Below, one piece after another: positions 54,759 to 62,748 of a stretch of 64,000 bases of DNA (within the stretch, counting starts at the first letter, position 1; every line of letters starts with the position of its first letter). The notes below the pieces were generated by a model, which worked only from the letters and a program-made list of their open reading frames with translations, was not told the origin of the DNA and made no database searches. The DNA comes from JAFMPW01 sp041743085. Lineage in GTDB: Bacteria > Bacteroidota > Bacteroidia > Flavobacteriales > Flavobacteriaceae. A program made the position numbers and the translations under genes. The DNA lies in contig JBGTNL010000010.1 of the NCBI GenBank assembly GCA_041743085.1, positions 21,226-85,225 of the forward strand, given 5' to 3'.

Positions 54759-54829
54759 GGTTTCATCAACCAATATACTACATTCATATAATAGATTCGT
54801 ATTGGGCCATGTAAATCTGTATTATTGGC
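54759..54829 (+). promoter_or_regulatory. Three-block promoter of haloperoxidase 2 (shared with the LytTR gene)
   Basis: Block 1 GGTTTCATCAACC (54759-54771), 10 bp, block 2 ATTCATATAATAGAT (54782-54796), 14 bp, block 3 GTAAATCTGTATTATTGGC (54811-54829), then 19 bp to ATG 54849. Order, sequence and spacing match the barrel B operon promoter, while the 10 spacer bases differ. The region also lies 21 bp upstream of the divergent LytTR start, so autoregulation is possible. Confidence 0.75.
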
Positions 54830-54848
54830 TATTGCAAAAACCAATGCT

Positions 54849-56363
54849 ATGATTTTAAAAAAGATTCCATTATCCATAGTTGCCCTGTTATTCTTTATAC
54901 CGACAAAGGGTAAGGAAGTACAAATAAATCCCGAAACCGCTGTACAAATTGAAATCGAAAAAGAACCCAAGGGCGAGGACAACGTGGCCTACCAATGGGC
55001 CTATATGGCACTTGAGGGTACAGCGAACGACACCGATAGGTTCAAGCCAAGACCCACTATAACTTCCAGGTATCTTGGGCTGATCTTTACCTCGATGTTC
55101 GATGCCTGGACACGTTTCGATGAAAAGGCCAACCCCGTTTATCTAAAGGATGTGGAACGCCGTCCGGAAAACGAAAGAACCCTGAAGAACAAGGAAATAA
55201 CCATCAGTTATGCAGCCTATGGTGCCCTAAACGAGTATTATTACTCGGACAGTATAATGTTCAGGAACAAAATGAAGGAACTGGGCCTTGATCCCGATAA
55301 TACCTCCACAGATCCCAAAACCCCGGAAGGCATTGGCAACCTGGCGGCCAAAAGGGCCATCGAAATGCGAAAGAACGATGGTGCCAACCAGTATGGGGAA
55401 GTAGCGGGATCCAATGGGGAGCCCTATTTTGACTATACCGGGTATGTGCCGGTCAACGACATAGACAACAATGTGGATATCAGTAGATGGCAGCCCAAAT
55501 ATTTCATCGACGAGGACGGCGACAAGTACGATCCCGGTTGCCTAACGCCCTACTGGCAAAAGGTAGAACCCCTGTTGTTGGAGACGGCCGAACAGTTCCG
55601 TCCCGGACCACCCCCAATGATCGGTTCGGAACAATTGGAAAAGGAAGTAAAGGAAGTTATCGATCTTCAGGCGGATCTTACCCCCAGGGACAAGGCCTTG
55701 GTGGAATTTATGAGGGACGGGCCAAAATCGGTACAACAGGCAGGGCATTGGCTTAAATTCGCCCAAGATGTATCGTTAAGGGACGACCATACTTTGGATC
55801 AAGATGTAAAAATGTACTTTTTGGTAGAATCCGTGGCCATGGACGGGTTTATAGCCTGTTGGGATTCCAAAATGCATTACGATTTTGCCCGCCCATATGC
55901 CTTGGTACATAAATACTACGAGGATCAGGTTATCAAGGCATGGGGAGGTCCCGAAAAAGGGATGATGCAAATGAAGGGGAAGGAATGGCGGCCCTATTCC
56001 CCCGATTCGTTCCTATGCCCTCCTTTTCCCAGTTACGTCTCAGGCCATAGCACCATTAGCGGTGGTTGTGCGGAGGCGTTAAAACTGTTTACCGGAGATG
56101 AAAAATTCGGGGTAGCGGTAAAACTTATTCCCGGTGCCCTAACGGAACCCAATAATTTAGGAGACCCTGTTACCCTGGAGTTCCCCACATTTACCAAGGC
56201 CGCTGAAATGGCCGGTATGTCAAGGGTTATGGGGGGATATCATATTCAGGCCGACAATATCGAGGGATTGGAATTGGGCCGTAAGATTGCACGTTACAAC
56301 TACAAAAAATATCTTGAGCTTTTGGGTGAAGGAGAGCATCCAGCTGCGAATACCAACAAGTAA
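54849..56363 (+). CDS. Vanadium-haloperoxidase-type PAP2 protein 2
   Basis: 504 aa from ATG 54849 with a Sec-type signal (ILKKIPLSIVALLFFIPTKG). The catalytic set is complete: Lys341-x6-Arg348-Pro (KMHYDFARP), Ser398-Gly399-His400 (PSYVSGHST), Arg459 and His465 (SRVMGGYH). It differs clearly from enzyme 1 outside the motifs, with an acidic, Asp-rich middle. It could be a haloperoxidase or a phosphatase. It is divergent from the LytTR gene and carries the three-block promoter. Confidence 0.85.
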   Translation: MILKKIPLSIVALLFFIPTKGKEVQINPETAVQIEIEKEPKGEDNVAYQWAYMALEGTANDTDRFKPRPTITSRYLGLIFTSMFDAWTRFDEKANPVYLKDVERRPENERTLKNKEITISYAAYGALNEYYYSDSIMFRNKMKELGLDPDNTSTDPKTPEGIGNLAAKRAIEMRKNDGANQYGEVAGSNGEPYFDYTGYVPVNDIDNNVDISRWQPKYFIDEDGDKYDPGCLTPYWQKVEPLLLETAEQFRPGPPPMIGSEQLEKEVKEVIDLQADLTPRDKALVEFMRDGPKSVQQAGHWLKFAQDVSLRDDHTLDQDVKMYFLVESVAMDGFIACWDSKMHYDFARPYALVHKYYEDQVIKAWGGPEKGMMQMKGKEWRPYSPDSFLCPPFPSYVSGHSTISGGCAEALKLFTGDEKFGVAVKLIPGALTEPNNLGDPVTLEFPTFTKAAEMAGMSRVMGGYHIQADNIEGLELGRKIARYNYKKYLELLGEGEHPAANTNK

Positions 56364-56693
56364 GCTGCTAATGAACCCAAGACTCGGCCAAATTGAACGG
56401 CTTACCTTAAGTAGGCTTAGAAATCGCCCGTCACAGCAAAAAAGAGGATTCCGATTTGGGGGAAAGGAATCCTAGTGTTTGTTAAATGTTTGGTGTAGAT
56501 TATGGGTTGTTTAAAAGTAGATGATAGAGAAGGGGTTGCAAAATTAATGTTGCGAAAACAGCTTTTTTTGTGGTTCACTTAGCAGAAATTGTTGTTAATG
56601 ACCTATACTTTGTACGACATTTGCAATTATCCCATACCTTAAAAAAAGAAAGATCTTAACTGATGTTACGCACTAAAATAGTAAATTTCAGGT
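56364..56693. other. Intergenic region after haloperoxidase 2
   Basis: No gene is recognised and no terminator with a T-tract is clear. An AT-rich promoter-like segment precedes the transposase relic. Confidence 0.35.
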
Positions 56694-56970
56694 ATGACCG
56701 TTAATAAGCTTTTGGACCTATACACGGATTATTTATTGGTAAGCCCGACTTACTGTACGGCAACAGGCCTGTCAGCGGTTACGGGGCGTTTATGCCATCA
56801 GTTCCTTATTGGGCGATAGGGGCAGGAAGCAAGACGAGGTGTATAACGGGTTCAAGGACGAGCTTACCGATTGGTCGAAGTACAAGGGGCAGAGGGCTTT
56901 CGTTTTAGGGTTTAAGGAAGTGATTCGGTCATGGAATTTGGCACCCTTACGGGTGCTTTTTTGTGGTTAG
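56694..56970 (+). pseudogene. Transposase relic joined to an unrecognised coding fragment
   Basis: ATG 56694 opens 41 codons starting MTVNKLLDLYTDYLLVSP, with CTATGLS soon after, the N-terminus of a flavobacterial IS transposase. A stop follows at 56819. Another frame then reads GDRGRKQDEVYNGFKDEL and YKGQRAFVLGFKEVIRSW, which I do not recognise. The catalytic DDE part is absent. Confidence 0.5.
56941..56962 (+). terminator. Rho-independent terminator
   Basis: GCACCC-TTAC-GGGTGC followed by six T. It lies at the end of the transposase-relic segment. Confidence 0.85.
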
Positions 56971-57062
56971 GGGGAAAGAAGAAGATTGAGTGACCATCCT
57001 TCAATTGGCCTAACAAACTTGCCAACACCTTAAAAAATCCGTAAATTAGTCCTTATAACCCA

Positions 57063-57313
57063 ATGGTTTTGAACAAAAAAAACTTCATAAAAATCGTTTA
57101 AGTCCCACCACTTTCTGGGACGTTGATTTGGATTTGTTGGATACGTTAAAGGACAAGGATTTTATTATAGTGCGGGTACTTGAGCGTGGTACGGATCCAG
57201 AAATTTGGCATGTTGAATCTGTATATTCCCAACAGGAAATCATTTCCGCATTGGACAGTACCAAGGGAGTATCGAAAAAAAAGCTCAACTTTTATAAAAC
57301 CATCACCCTTTGA
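57063..57313 (+). pseudogene. DUF6922-like antitoxin gene, frameshifted in an A-tract
   Basis: The coding frame reads KLHKNRLSPTTFWDVDLDLL, then DKDFIIVRVLERGTD and GVSKKKLNFYKTITL-stop, matching DUF6922 antitoxins. It has no ATG in frame. The ATG at 57063 (MVLNKK) is in the frame that would join if the run of eight A (57075-57082) had nine. So a 1-base slip in a homopolymer separates start from body. Confidence 0.6.
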
Positions 57314-57314
57314 A

Positions 57315-57978
57315 AAGCGGTCGAGGAAGGGCAAAGGAAGCTGCTCTTGGAACTGATGAAATTGGATTTCCTTTTGGACCATTATCTTGCGGGAGGTACA
57401 AACCTTGCCCTGCAATTTGAGCATCGGCATTCGGTGGACTTGGATTTTTTCATCGAGCGGGATTTTGATTTATCCTATTCCAACGTGGTCAATTCTAAGC
57501 TCAAAATAGGTTCGGTTCACGATTTACGAGCATTTCCGTAACCGAGGTGGGCGTATTTGGTTCCATAAACGGGATCAAGACCGATTTTGTTTATTATCCA
57601 CATCCGCTTCTCAAACCTTTGGAAAACTTTGAAGGAGCGAGATTGGCCAGCATGCTTGATGTTGCTGCCATGAAAATCAACACTGTAGTCGGTAGAGGGA
57701 CTCAGAAGGACTTTTATGATTTACATGAACTTCTCAAACATTTTACCTTGGGCGAAATGCTGGCCGCCTATAAAGTTAAATACCAAATGGATAACACAGC
57801 TATGGCCGAGAGATCGTTCTTATATTTCGAGGATGCCCATGATAAAAATAACAGGGACAACCAAGTGATTATTCTTAACGGGGCAAGGTGGAACGAAGTA
57901 AAGAAACGTCTCATGGATGCCTATCGACAGTTAAGAAATGAGAGAGGCAGGAATAGAGGGCAAGGTATTTCGATGTAG
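57315..57978 (+). pseudogene. AbiEii-type nucleotidyltransferase toxin gene, frameshifted
   Basis: Part 1 (to 57540) reads LLLELMKLDFLLDHYLAGGT, LALQFEHRHSVDLDFFI, with the GG(T)..hhhD.D nucleotidyltransferase motif. Part 2 resumes in another frame as TDFVYYPHPLLKPLENFEGA, MLDVAAMKINTVVGRGTQKD, DLHELLKHF and runs to 57978. One indel near 57520 joins them, and the N-terminus lacks a clear start codon. Together with DUF6922 it is an AbiE-like toxin-antitoxin pair. Confidence 0.65.
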
Positions 57979-58015
57979 TGTAAAAGGTTGAAGGTTTAGA
58001 TTTAGATCATTCCAA

Positions 58016-58249
58016 TCACAAATTGGACAGAATTTCATCCAAATGTTTATTGATTTCTAAGGCATGCTCTGCTGTGTCTCTTACCTTCCCAGATATTGAA
58101 TCCCAGTCCAAGGGTTTCACTTTTCTTTGAACACTGATTTCAGTGCGTTTAAAATCAACCGTTATTCTCAGATAGATCAACGATCTGCCTGATTTATCAG
58201 CTCTGCTGTTGCGGATATAGAAGATTAAAGAGAATGATTCTTTCATCAT
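58016..58249 (-). pseudogene. N-terminal fragment of a tyrosine recombinase
   Basis: 77 codons: MMKESFSLIFYIRNSRADKS, IYLRITVDFKRTEISVQRKV. This is the Arm-DNA-binding start (Arm-DNA-bind_5 type) of a Bacteroidota integrase, normally about 400 residues, cut off after LDEILSNL. Its opposite orientation and different sequence show it is not part of the integrase at 58.7 kb. It is probably the scar of an earlier integration at this tRNA. Confidence 0.7.
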
Positions 58250-58303
58250 TTAGCCATTTTTCTCACTAAGAATTAAAATATTAGCGGCATATCAAAACCC
58301 AAT

Positions 58304-58329
58304 TTGGTATTTAACATGCTAAATACCAA
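58304..58329. promoter_or_regulatory. Perfect 10-bp inverted repeat upstream of the integrase fragment
   Basis: TTGGTATTTA (58304-58313), 6-base loop, TAAATACCAA (58320-58329). It lies 55 bp upstream of the fragment's start on its promoter side, so it may be an old operator. No T-tract is present for a terminator. Confidence 0.5.
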
Positions 58330-58424
58330 CATTTTACGAATATCGCAATCCATCAAAAAGAGGCCACCGAATAGCTCACCGGAAGGATCGATTTATTTGA
58401 TATCAAATAGTAATAATGAAAATT

Positions 58425-58459
58425 GAAAAGCCTGAAACTCATTGATTTTCAGGCTTTTC
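58425..58459 (-). terminator. Terminator downstream of the tRNA-Arg remnant
   Basis: A perfect 13-bp stem (GAAAAGCCTGAAA / TTTCAGGCTTTTC) with a 9-base loop, followed on the minus strand by a T-rich tail. It is 23 bp beyond the tRNA 3' end, so it is the original chromosomal terminator of the tRNA gene. Confidence 0.75.
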
Positions 58460-58481
58460 GAATAAAAAAAGAATTTTATAG

Positions 58482-58526
58482 TGATCGCGACAGGATTCGA
58501 ACCTGTGACCGTCTGCTTAGAAGGCA
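58482..58526 (-). other. attL site: 3' half of tRNA-Arg(TCT)
   Basis: The minus strand reads the anticodon loop CTTCTAA (anticodon TCT), anticodon 3' stem GCAGA, variable loop, T-arm ACAGG-TTCGAAT-CCTGT, acceptor strand CGCGATC and discriminator A. CCA is not encoded. Only three bases of the 5' anticodon stem remain before sequence turns to AT-rich element DNA, so the 5' half is displaced. This is a tRNA attachment site at the end of an integrated element. Confidence 0.85.
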
Positions 58527-58627
58527 ACTTTTTTTGATATAAACCAATTTATATTAATTCATAATTAATTGATATTAAATGTTTTAATTGGTTTAAGTGC
58601 GCTTTGGTTCCATTTCGAACTAAATAA

Positions 58628-58648
58628 AACTATGCACAAACTATGCAC
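58628..58648 (+). repeat. Tandem AACTATGCAC repeats before the integrase
   Basis: AACTATGCAC occurs twice, 11 bp apart (58628-58637, 58639-58648), about 35 bp before the integrase ATG and 100 bp from the att core. They may be arm-type integrase sites or an operator. Confidence 0.5.
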
Positions 58649-58683
58649 ATTTTTTATTATCTTCAAGAAGAAATCAAAATAAT

Positions 58684-59937
58684 ATGGCAAGGGCTAGGTT
58701 AATATTAGACGTACGTAAGCATTCGAAAAATACCGTAGGATTATACCCAATAGCGTTACGACTATACCACAAGAAACAAAGAATTTTACGATTACCCTTT
58801 TACACTTCCATAGAAGGATGGGATGATAAAAATAAAATATTCAAAAAATCGGTCTTAGCCAACAAAGACCAGGATTGCGATACCATAAACAGGGAACTAA
58901 ATGCAAAGTTGTATTCGGTCAAATCAATAATTGACAAACTTGGTAATACTATCAATGAAATCACTGTCGATGTCCTCATTGAAAATATCAAAGAGGCCTG
59001 GGATAAGAAGTTGGACTCCACTTTGAAAAAGAACCTTTCTAATGAAATATCCCTGTCAGATTGGGGCCAAGTATTGATTGACCGTAAATTGAAAGAGGGA
59101 AAACCCAGTACCGCCAAATGGTATAAAGACTCCATTTCTGCATTTGTCAATTTTAATAATGGTGCTCCAGTCAAGCTTTACCATCTCAACGTAACGTTTC
59201 TTAAGGAATTTGAGATGGAAAATAAGGCTAAAGGCAACTCAAATAACGGAATTAGTGCATATGTGCGTGGTATCCGGGCAATTTATAATAGTGCGGTAAA
59301 GGAGGACAGATATTTTCCTATTAAGAATCCCTTCAATCATTATAAAATCCCTACGTCACGACGTACCAAGAAGAAAGCCTTGACAAAGGAAAAAATAATT
59401 GCGATCAGAAATTTACAATACGAGAAAGGAAGCAATCTTTGGCATACCAAGAACTATTTGTTGTGTATGTTCAATTGCAGGGGAATGAATTTAATCGACC
59501 TTGCAAAATTAAGAGTTAAGGATATTGGAGAAAGCCGAATTTTTTATGGCAGAAGCAAAACAGGTGATCCGTTATCGGTTAAAATAACTGGCGAATTTGC
59601 TGAAATTCTAAAAAACTATACCGAGGAGAAAAATAAGAATGATTTTGTTTTTCCAATTGGTTATGACGGTTCTGTCAAAATGTTCAAAAAGTATAGGTCT
59701 GATCGAAGGCTGGTCAATAAATTGTTTAAAAAAATCGCAATAGATGCCGGTATCGAAGAAAAAATAACTTCATACTATATGCGCCATTCTTGGGCAACTA
59801 TTGCTAAAAATATGGGTATCTCAACTGAAATTATAAGCGAGGGTCTGGGCCATCATTCCTTAAAGACTACCGAAATTTACCTAAGGAGCTTTGATAATTC
59901 AGTATTGGATGATGCCAATGATTTGGTTGTGTCATAG
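58684..59937 (+). CDS. Site-specific tyrosine recombinase (integrase)
   Basis: 417 aa. Arm-binding N-terminus (LYHKKQRILRLPFYTSIEGW), SAM-like core-binding domain (about 110-215), catalytic domain with Arg in CMFNCRGMNLIDLAKL, the HxxR box as YYMRHSWAT, GLGHHS, and nucleophile Tyr in KTTEIYLRSFD. Complete catalytic set, allowing for the family's Tyr-for-His change. It lies 157 bp inside the tRNA-Arg attachment site, as expected for its element. Confidence 0.93.
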   Translation: MARARLILDVRKHSKNTVGLYPIALRLYHKKQRILRLPFYTSIEGWDDKNKIFKKSVLANKDQDCDTINRELNAKLYSVKSIIDKLGNTINEITVDVLIENIKEAWDKKLDSTLKKNLSNEISLSDWGQVLIDRKLKEGKPSTAKWYKDSISAFVNFNNGAPVKLYHLNVTFLKEFEMENKAKGNSNNGISAYVRGIRAIYNSAVKEDRYFPIKNPFNHYKIPTSRRTKKKALTKEKIIAIRNLQYEKGSNLWHTKNYLLCMFNCRGMNLIDLAKLRVKDIGESRIFYGRSKTGDPLSVKITGEFAEILKNYTEEKNKNDFVFPIGYDGSVKMFKKYRSDRRLVNKLFKKIAIDAGIEEKITSYYMRHSWATIAKNMGISTEIISEGLGHHSLKTTEIYLRSFDNSVLDDANDLVVS

Positions 59938-60000
59938 AAAGTATTGTACTAAAACGAATCCTCCCAATTCTTACCATAACTTATTTGCGCGTGGATCCTG

Positions 60001-60067
60001 TGGAATTTTTGTAGCGATTCCGGCAGATAAGTGCCTGTCCGCCTTTGGAGGATTAGCAAAAATTCCA
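60001..60067. repeat. Long inverted repeat between integrase and mobilization genes
   Basis: TGGAATTTTTG (60001-60011) pairs perfectly with CAAAAATTCCA (60057-60067). The pairing extends weakly outward, from GTGGATCC on the left to GGGCGCAC on the right. About 45 bases lie between. The genes on both sides end toward it, so it may be a bidirectional terminator, or a recombination or transfer site. Confidence 0.55.
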
Positions 60068-60078
60068 TAGGGCGCACA

Positions 60079-60552
60079 CTACTTTTGATTTGGAACACTG
60101 TCTATTTCATTTATCCATTTTTGATAGGATTTGTAGTGCTCGGGATTTTGGTCGAAGTATTCCCTTAAACTGGATATTGCCTGTTGCTCTCCTTTAGAAA
60201 ATGCCTTTTCTTGAATAGCATCTATTCGAGACACCTTGAAAGCCAGATAGCCAATGATGACCAGAGATATCGTCCAGATCAAATATTGAATCCATAATTG
60301 TGTTTTAGGAACCAATCTTGCCTTGGAAATCCGATTCTCCATATTGAGAACAGATTCTTGAAGCATTGAAATCCTCCCCTTCTCAGAGTCCAGGTGTTCT
60401 TTCAGGATATACTCGATTTCAGAAGTGTCCGGCTTTATTTTGATATTGTCCGCATTCTTGGTGAGTTTCTCCAGCTTGTCCAGGGACTTGTTGAACCCGT
60501 CCAGCTCATCGTTGAGCAGTTCCATCACTTCATCCAGTTTCATATATCCCAT
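60079..60552 (-). CDS. DUF6730-like membrane protein of mobilization operon
   Basis: 157 aa. A helical, charged N-terminal two-thirds (KLDEVMELLNDELDGFNKSL and later heptad-like stretches suggesting coiled coil) is followed by one transmembrane helix at about residues 96-113 and a short C-terminal tail. Proteins of this shape follow MobA in flavobacterial mobilizable elements. A role in anchoring or helping relaxosome transfer is plausible. It lies 11 bp downstream of the relaxase gene. Confidence 0.65.
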   Translation of the reverse strand: MGYMKLDEVMELLNDELDGFNKSLDKLEKLTKNADNIKIKPDTSEIEYILKEHLDSEKGRISMLQESVLNMENRISKARLVPKTQLWIQYLIWTISLVIIGYLAFKVSRIDAIQEKAFSKGEQQAISSLREYFDQNPEHYKSYQKWINEIDSVPNQK

Positions 60553-60563
60553 TGCTTTTTGTT

Positions 60564-61433
60564 TTAATATCCGATTCCCGTATCGATTGCTCTTTTAATT
60601 ACTTGCTTTAGCGCATTTTTAGCTATGCTCGTGGCCAGGTTGGCACTCATTTCTACAGTTTTTCCCAGTACCTGGACCGACTTGCCTGCTTCCATGGATC
60701 TTCCCATGCTCTTGTTCGGTGAAAGCTGCGCCATAATCTTTGCCCCGGACATGGAGCGGTGTACCTCACTCGCTTTAAAATTATGACCCTGGTATTCGAA
60801 CCTGAATCCCTGCAACCGATTGGCGCGATTAATACTTGGGATGACTTCCACATTCTTTTCTTTCATGACTCTTAAATAACTATCCAGTGTTTTTGGCCTC
60901 TCATTCTCCATTACCCTATGATGAATATTTCTTATTTCAAGACGTATATGTATGGAATCAAGTTCCTTTTCCAATTGCACTTCTTTCACCGTGGTCAGCC
61001 CCATGCCCCTAGCCACGTTTTCGGCCGCCAATTGGCTTCGCTTCCCAATAAAACTGTCATTATAGGCCGTGCCATCAAAACCGATACGGTTGACGTACAA
61101 ATGCACATGTGTATGTGCCTTGTCCCTGTGGACAAACGCGATGGCCTGTCGCTCCTTCAGCTGCATTTCCTTTACAAATCTTTGAGTCAGTTCCTTTAGT
61201 TGTTGTCTACTAAGGTTCCTGCCATCTGCCTGTGTCGGGCTCAGCACAAAGCTCAGGGTGTTCTTTTGGCAGCGGGTGTTCTGCTCCTGGATCAGTTTGA
61301 ACTCCTCGGTGATCTGTTTGGCATCGTTGCCGGCCAAATGTTGGCTGAAGACTACTTCCGCATTCTTTTCCTGGTTCCATCCATATCCCATGGATGCTCC
61401 CGTGTGTGCTATGGATTTTCCCTTGCCTATCAT
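60564..61433 (-). CDS. MobA-type relaxase/mobilization nuclease
   Basis: 289 aa. The HUH relaxase core is visible: GWNQEKNAEVVFSQHLAG and the histidine triad in KAHTHVHLYVNRI (HxHxH-like), with an upstream SFVLSP segment. Relaxases nick oriT and lead the DNA strand into a conjugation channel encoded elsewhere. The protein is shorter than large relaxases and has a weak C-terminal tail. It overlaps mobC by 4 bp. Confidence 0.9.
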   Translation of the reverse strand: MIGKGKSIAHTGASMGYGWNQEKNAEVVFSQHLAGNDAKQITEEFKLIQEQNTRCQKNTLSFVLSPTQADGRNLSRQQLKELTQRFVKEMQLKERQAIAFVHRDKAHTHVHLYVNRIGFDGTAYNDSFIGKRSQLAAENVARGMGLTTVKEVQLEKELDSIHIRLEIRNIHHRVMENERPKTLDSYLRVMKEKNVEVIPSINRANRLQGFRFEYQGHNFKASEVHRSMSGAKIMAQLSPNKSMGRSMEAGKSVQVLGKTVEMSANLATSIAKNALKQVIKRAIDTGIGY

Positions 61434-61726
61434 TTTTTGAAATTGTATAGATGTTTCCGTATTTCCTCTGCCAGCTCGGCTACTTCATTGGCCAGTTTGG
61501 GACTGCGTTTCTTGAACATGTTGCTAATACTGGTAAAGTTGTTCTTGTACTTGACCAGGGTCTTGTAACATTCTAATTGCTCTTCGGTAAGCCGTTCAAT
61601 AATCGTGTTACCAAAGCAAGAACTCCGGCAGTACTCAGAAAGGCTCATCCCTGCCCGCTTTGCCCTTTTTATGAGCAACTTCTTCTCGTAGATGGAACAC
61701 CGGAACTTGATATAGGTCCTTTTCAT
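61430..61726 (-). CDS. MobC-like relaxosome accessory protein
   Basis: 98 aa from ATG 61726. It matches the small MobC/MbeC-like proteins: basic N-terminal YIKFRCSIYEKKLLIKRAKRAG, LSEYCRSSCFG, then a helical C-terminus. These ribbon-helix-helix-like proteins bind oriT and help the relaxase. Its stop overlaps the mobA start, and its own start overlaps the end of the Toprim gene, so the three are translationally coupled. Confidence 0.85.
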   Translation of the reverse strand: MKRTYIKFRCSIYEKKLLIKRAKRAGMSLSEYCRSSCFGNTIIERLTEEQLECYKTLVKYKNNFTSISNMFKKRSPKLANEVAELAEEIRKHLYNFKK

Positions 61727-62670
61727 TTCCTTTTTACTTTGCGACCGCTGGGAGCAAAGCAAGATTGTTTTTGTGGCAACAAAAACACATCTTGAATTCC
61801 TTTCCCAAGATCGTGATGTAAGGTTTTCACCCTTTTCTCGTTCAGGTCTTTATATCCTTTATAAAGACTTGATTTATCGATACACTTTTTGGACTCCGCC
61901 ATGAGTCTTTCGGTCATTTTCCTCCCTGCGTCATCATGGTCCAGGTACAACTCTATAGAATCATAATCTTCAATAAAATCGATTGCCTTTTTGACAAATG
62001 CCGCAGAATTAAGCACCATCAAATCATATTCAAGGGCCAGTTCCGGATCCAGTTCCAATAGGGTAAAGAGATCAAACATGCCTTCTGTTATAATTAGTTT
62101 TCGGTTACTGTTTTTAAGTAGGGTGTAGTCTTTTGGAGCGGCAGAATTTTTATAGTATTTGTTTCTGAGTTCATAGCCCCCGGAATCGTTTTTAAGTCCA
62201 ATGGCGAAGTAGTTTTTGCCCTTGTAGTGGTAATGCACTTCCCGCGCATACTTCAAAGCAGTCTTTAATGAAATACCGCGAAGATGTAGATATTCCCGTA
62301 AGGCCAGGTGACTGATCACCTTAGCATATTGAATCTTTATTTTAGGTTCATTTGACCCTTCTAAAAATGGCTGCTGTTGAAAAGGAAAAGAGAGTTGGGG
62401 ATCACCTAATATATCCAGTGCCTCTTTCACTGTTCCTTTGGTGATAAGGCAAACAAGGTCAATGACATTGCCCCCCATCCCCACGCCATGGTCGTACCAC
62501 CTGTTCTTGGTTTTGGACACCTTGAAAGATGCTTGGTTTTCCGGCCTAAAAGGACTCAAAAACCAAGCTTCTTTTTCAGTTTCCCTGGTGGGAAAGTGCC
62601 CGAATTTTTCAAGCACCTTAGCTATTGAAAAATTACGGGCTGTTTCACACCTTATTTTTTTCTCTTTCAT
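61723..62670 (-). CDS. Toprim-domain primase-like protein
   Basis: 315 aa. The N-terminal zinc-finger-like CHC2 fold lacks cysteines (AWFLSPFRPENQASFKVSKT, RWYDHGVGMGGNVIDLVC). A Toprim domain follows, with the acidic motifs in ITEGMFDLF and LYLDHDDAGRKM. Such proteins are primases of Bacteroidota mobile elements, initiating replication of transferred DNA. It ends by overlapping mobC. Confidence 0.88.
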   Translation of the reverse strand: MKEKKIRCETARNFSIAKVLEKFGHFPTRETEKEAWFLSPFRPENQASFKVSKTKNRWYDHGVGMGGNVIDLVCLITKGTVKEALDILGDPQLSFPFQQQPFLEGSNEPKIKIQYAKVISHLALREYLHLRGISLKTALKYAREVHYHYKGKNYFAIGLKNDSGGYELRNKYYKNSAAPKDYTLLKNSNRKLIITEGMFDLFTLLELDPELALEYDLMVLNSAAFVKKAIDFIEDYDSIELYLDHDDAGRKMTERLMAESKKCIDKSSLYKGYKDLNEKRVKTLHHDLGKGIQDVFLLPQKQSCFAPSGRKVKRK

Positions 62671-62748
62671 AAGCCAATTACTTTTTTGTAAATTTTTGAT
62701 GATTTTATAAAAAACACTTCGAACCCCTTTATTTACGGGACTTCCCTT

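Noticed and set aside
58426..58458. Terminator of the integrase fragment at 58016-58249
   Set aside because: It lies upstream of that fragment's start on the same strand; its position 23 bp past the tRNA 3' end fits the tRNA instead.
58482..58526. Intact tRNA gene
   Set aside because: Only the 3' half (anticodon loop to discriminator base) is present; the 5' acceptor strand, D-arm and most of the 5' anticodon stem are missing.
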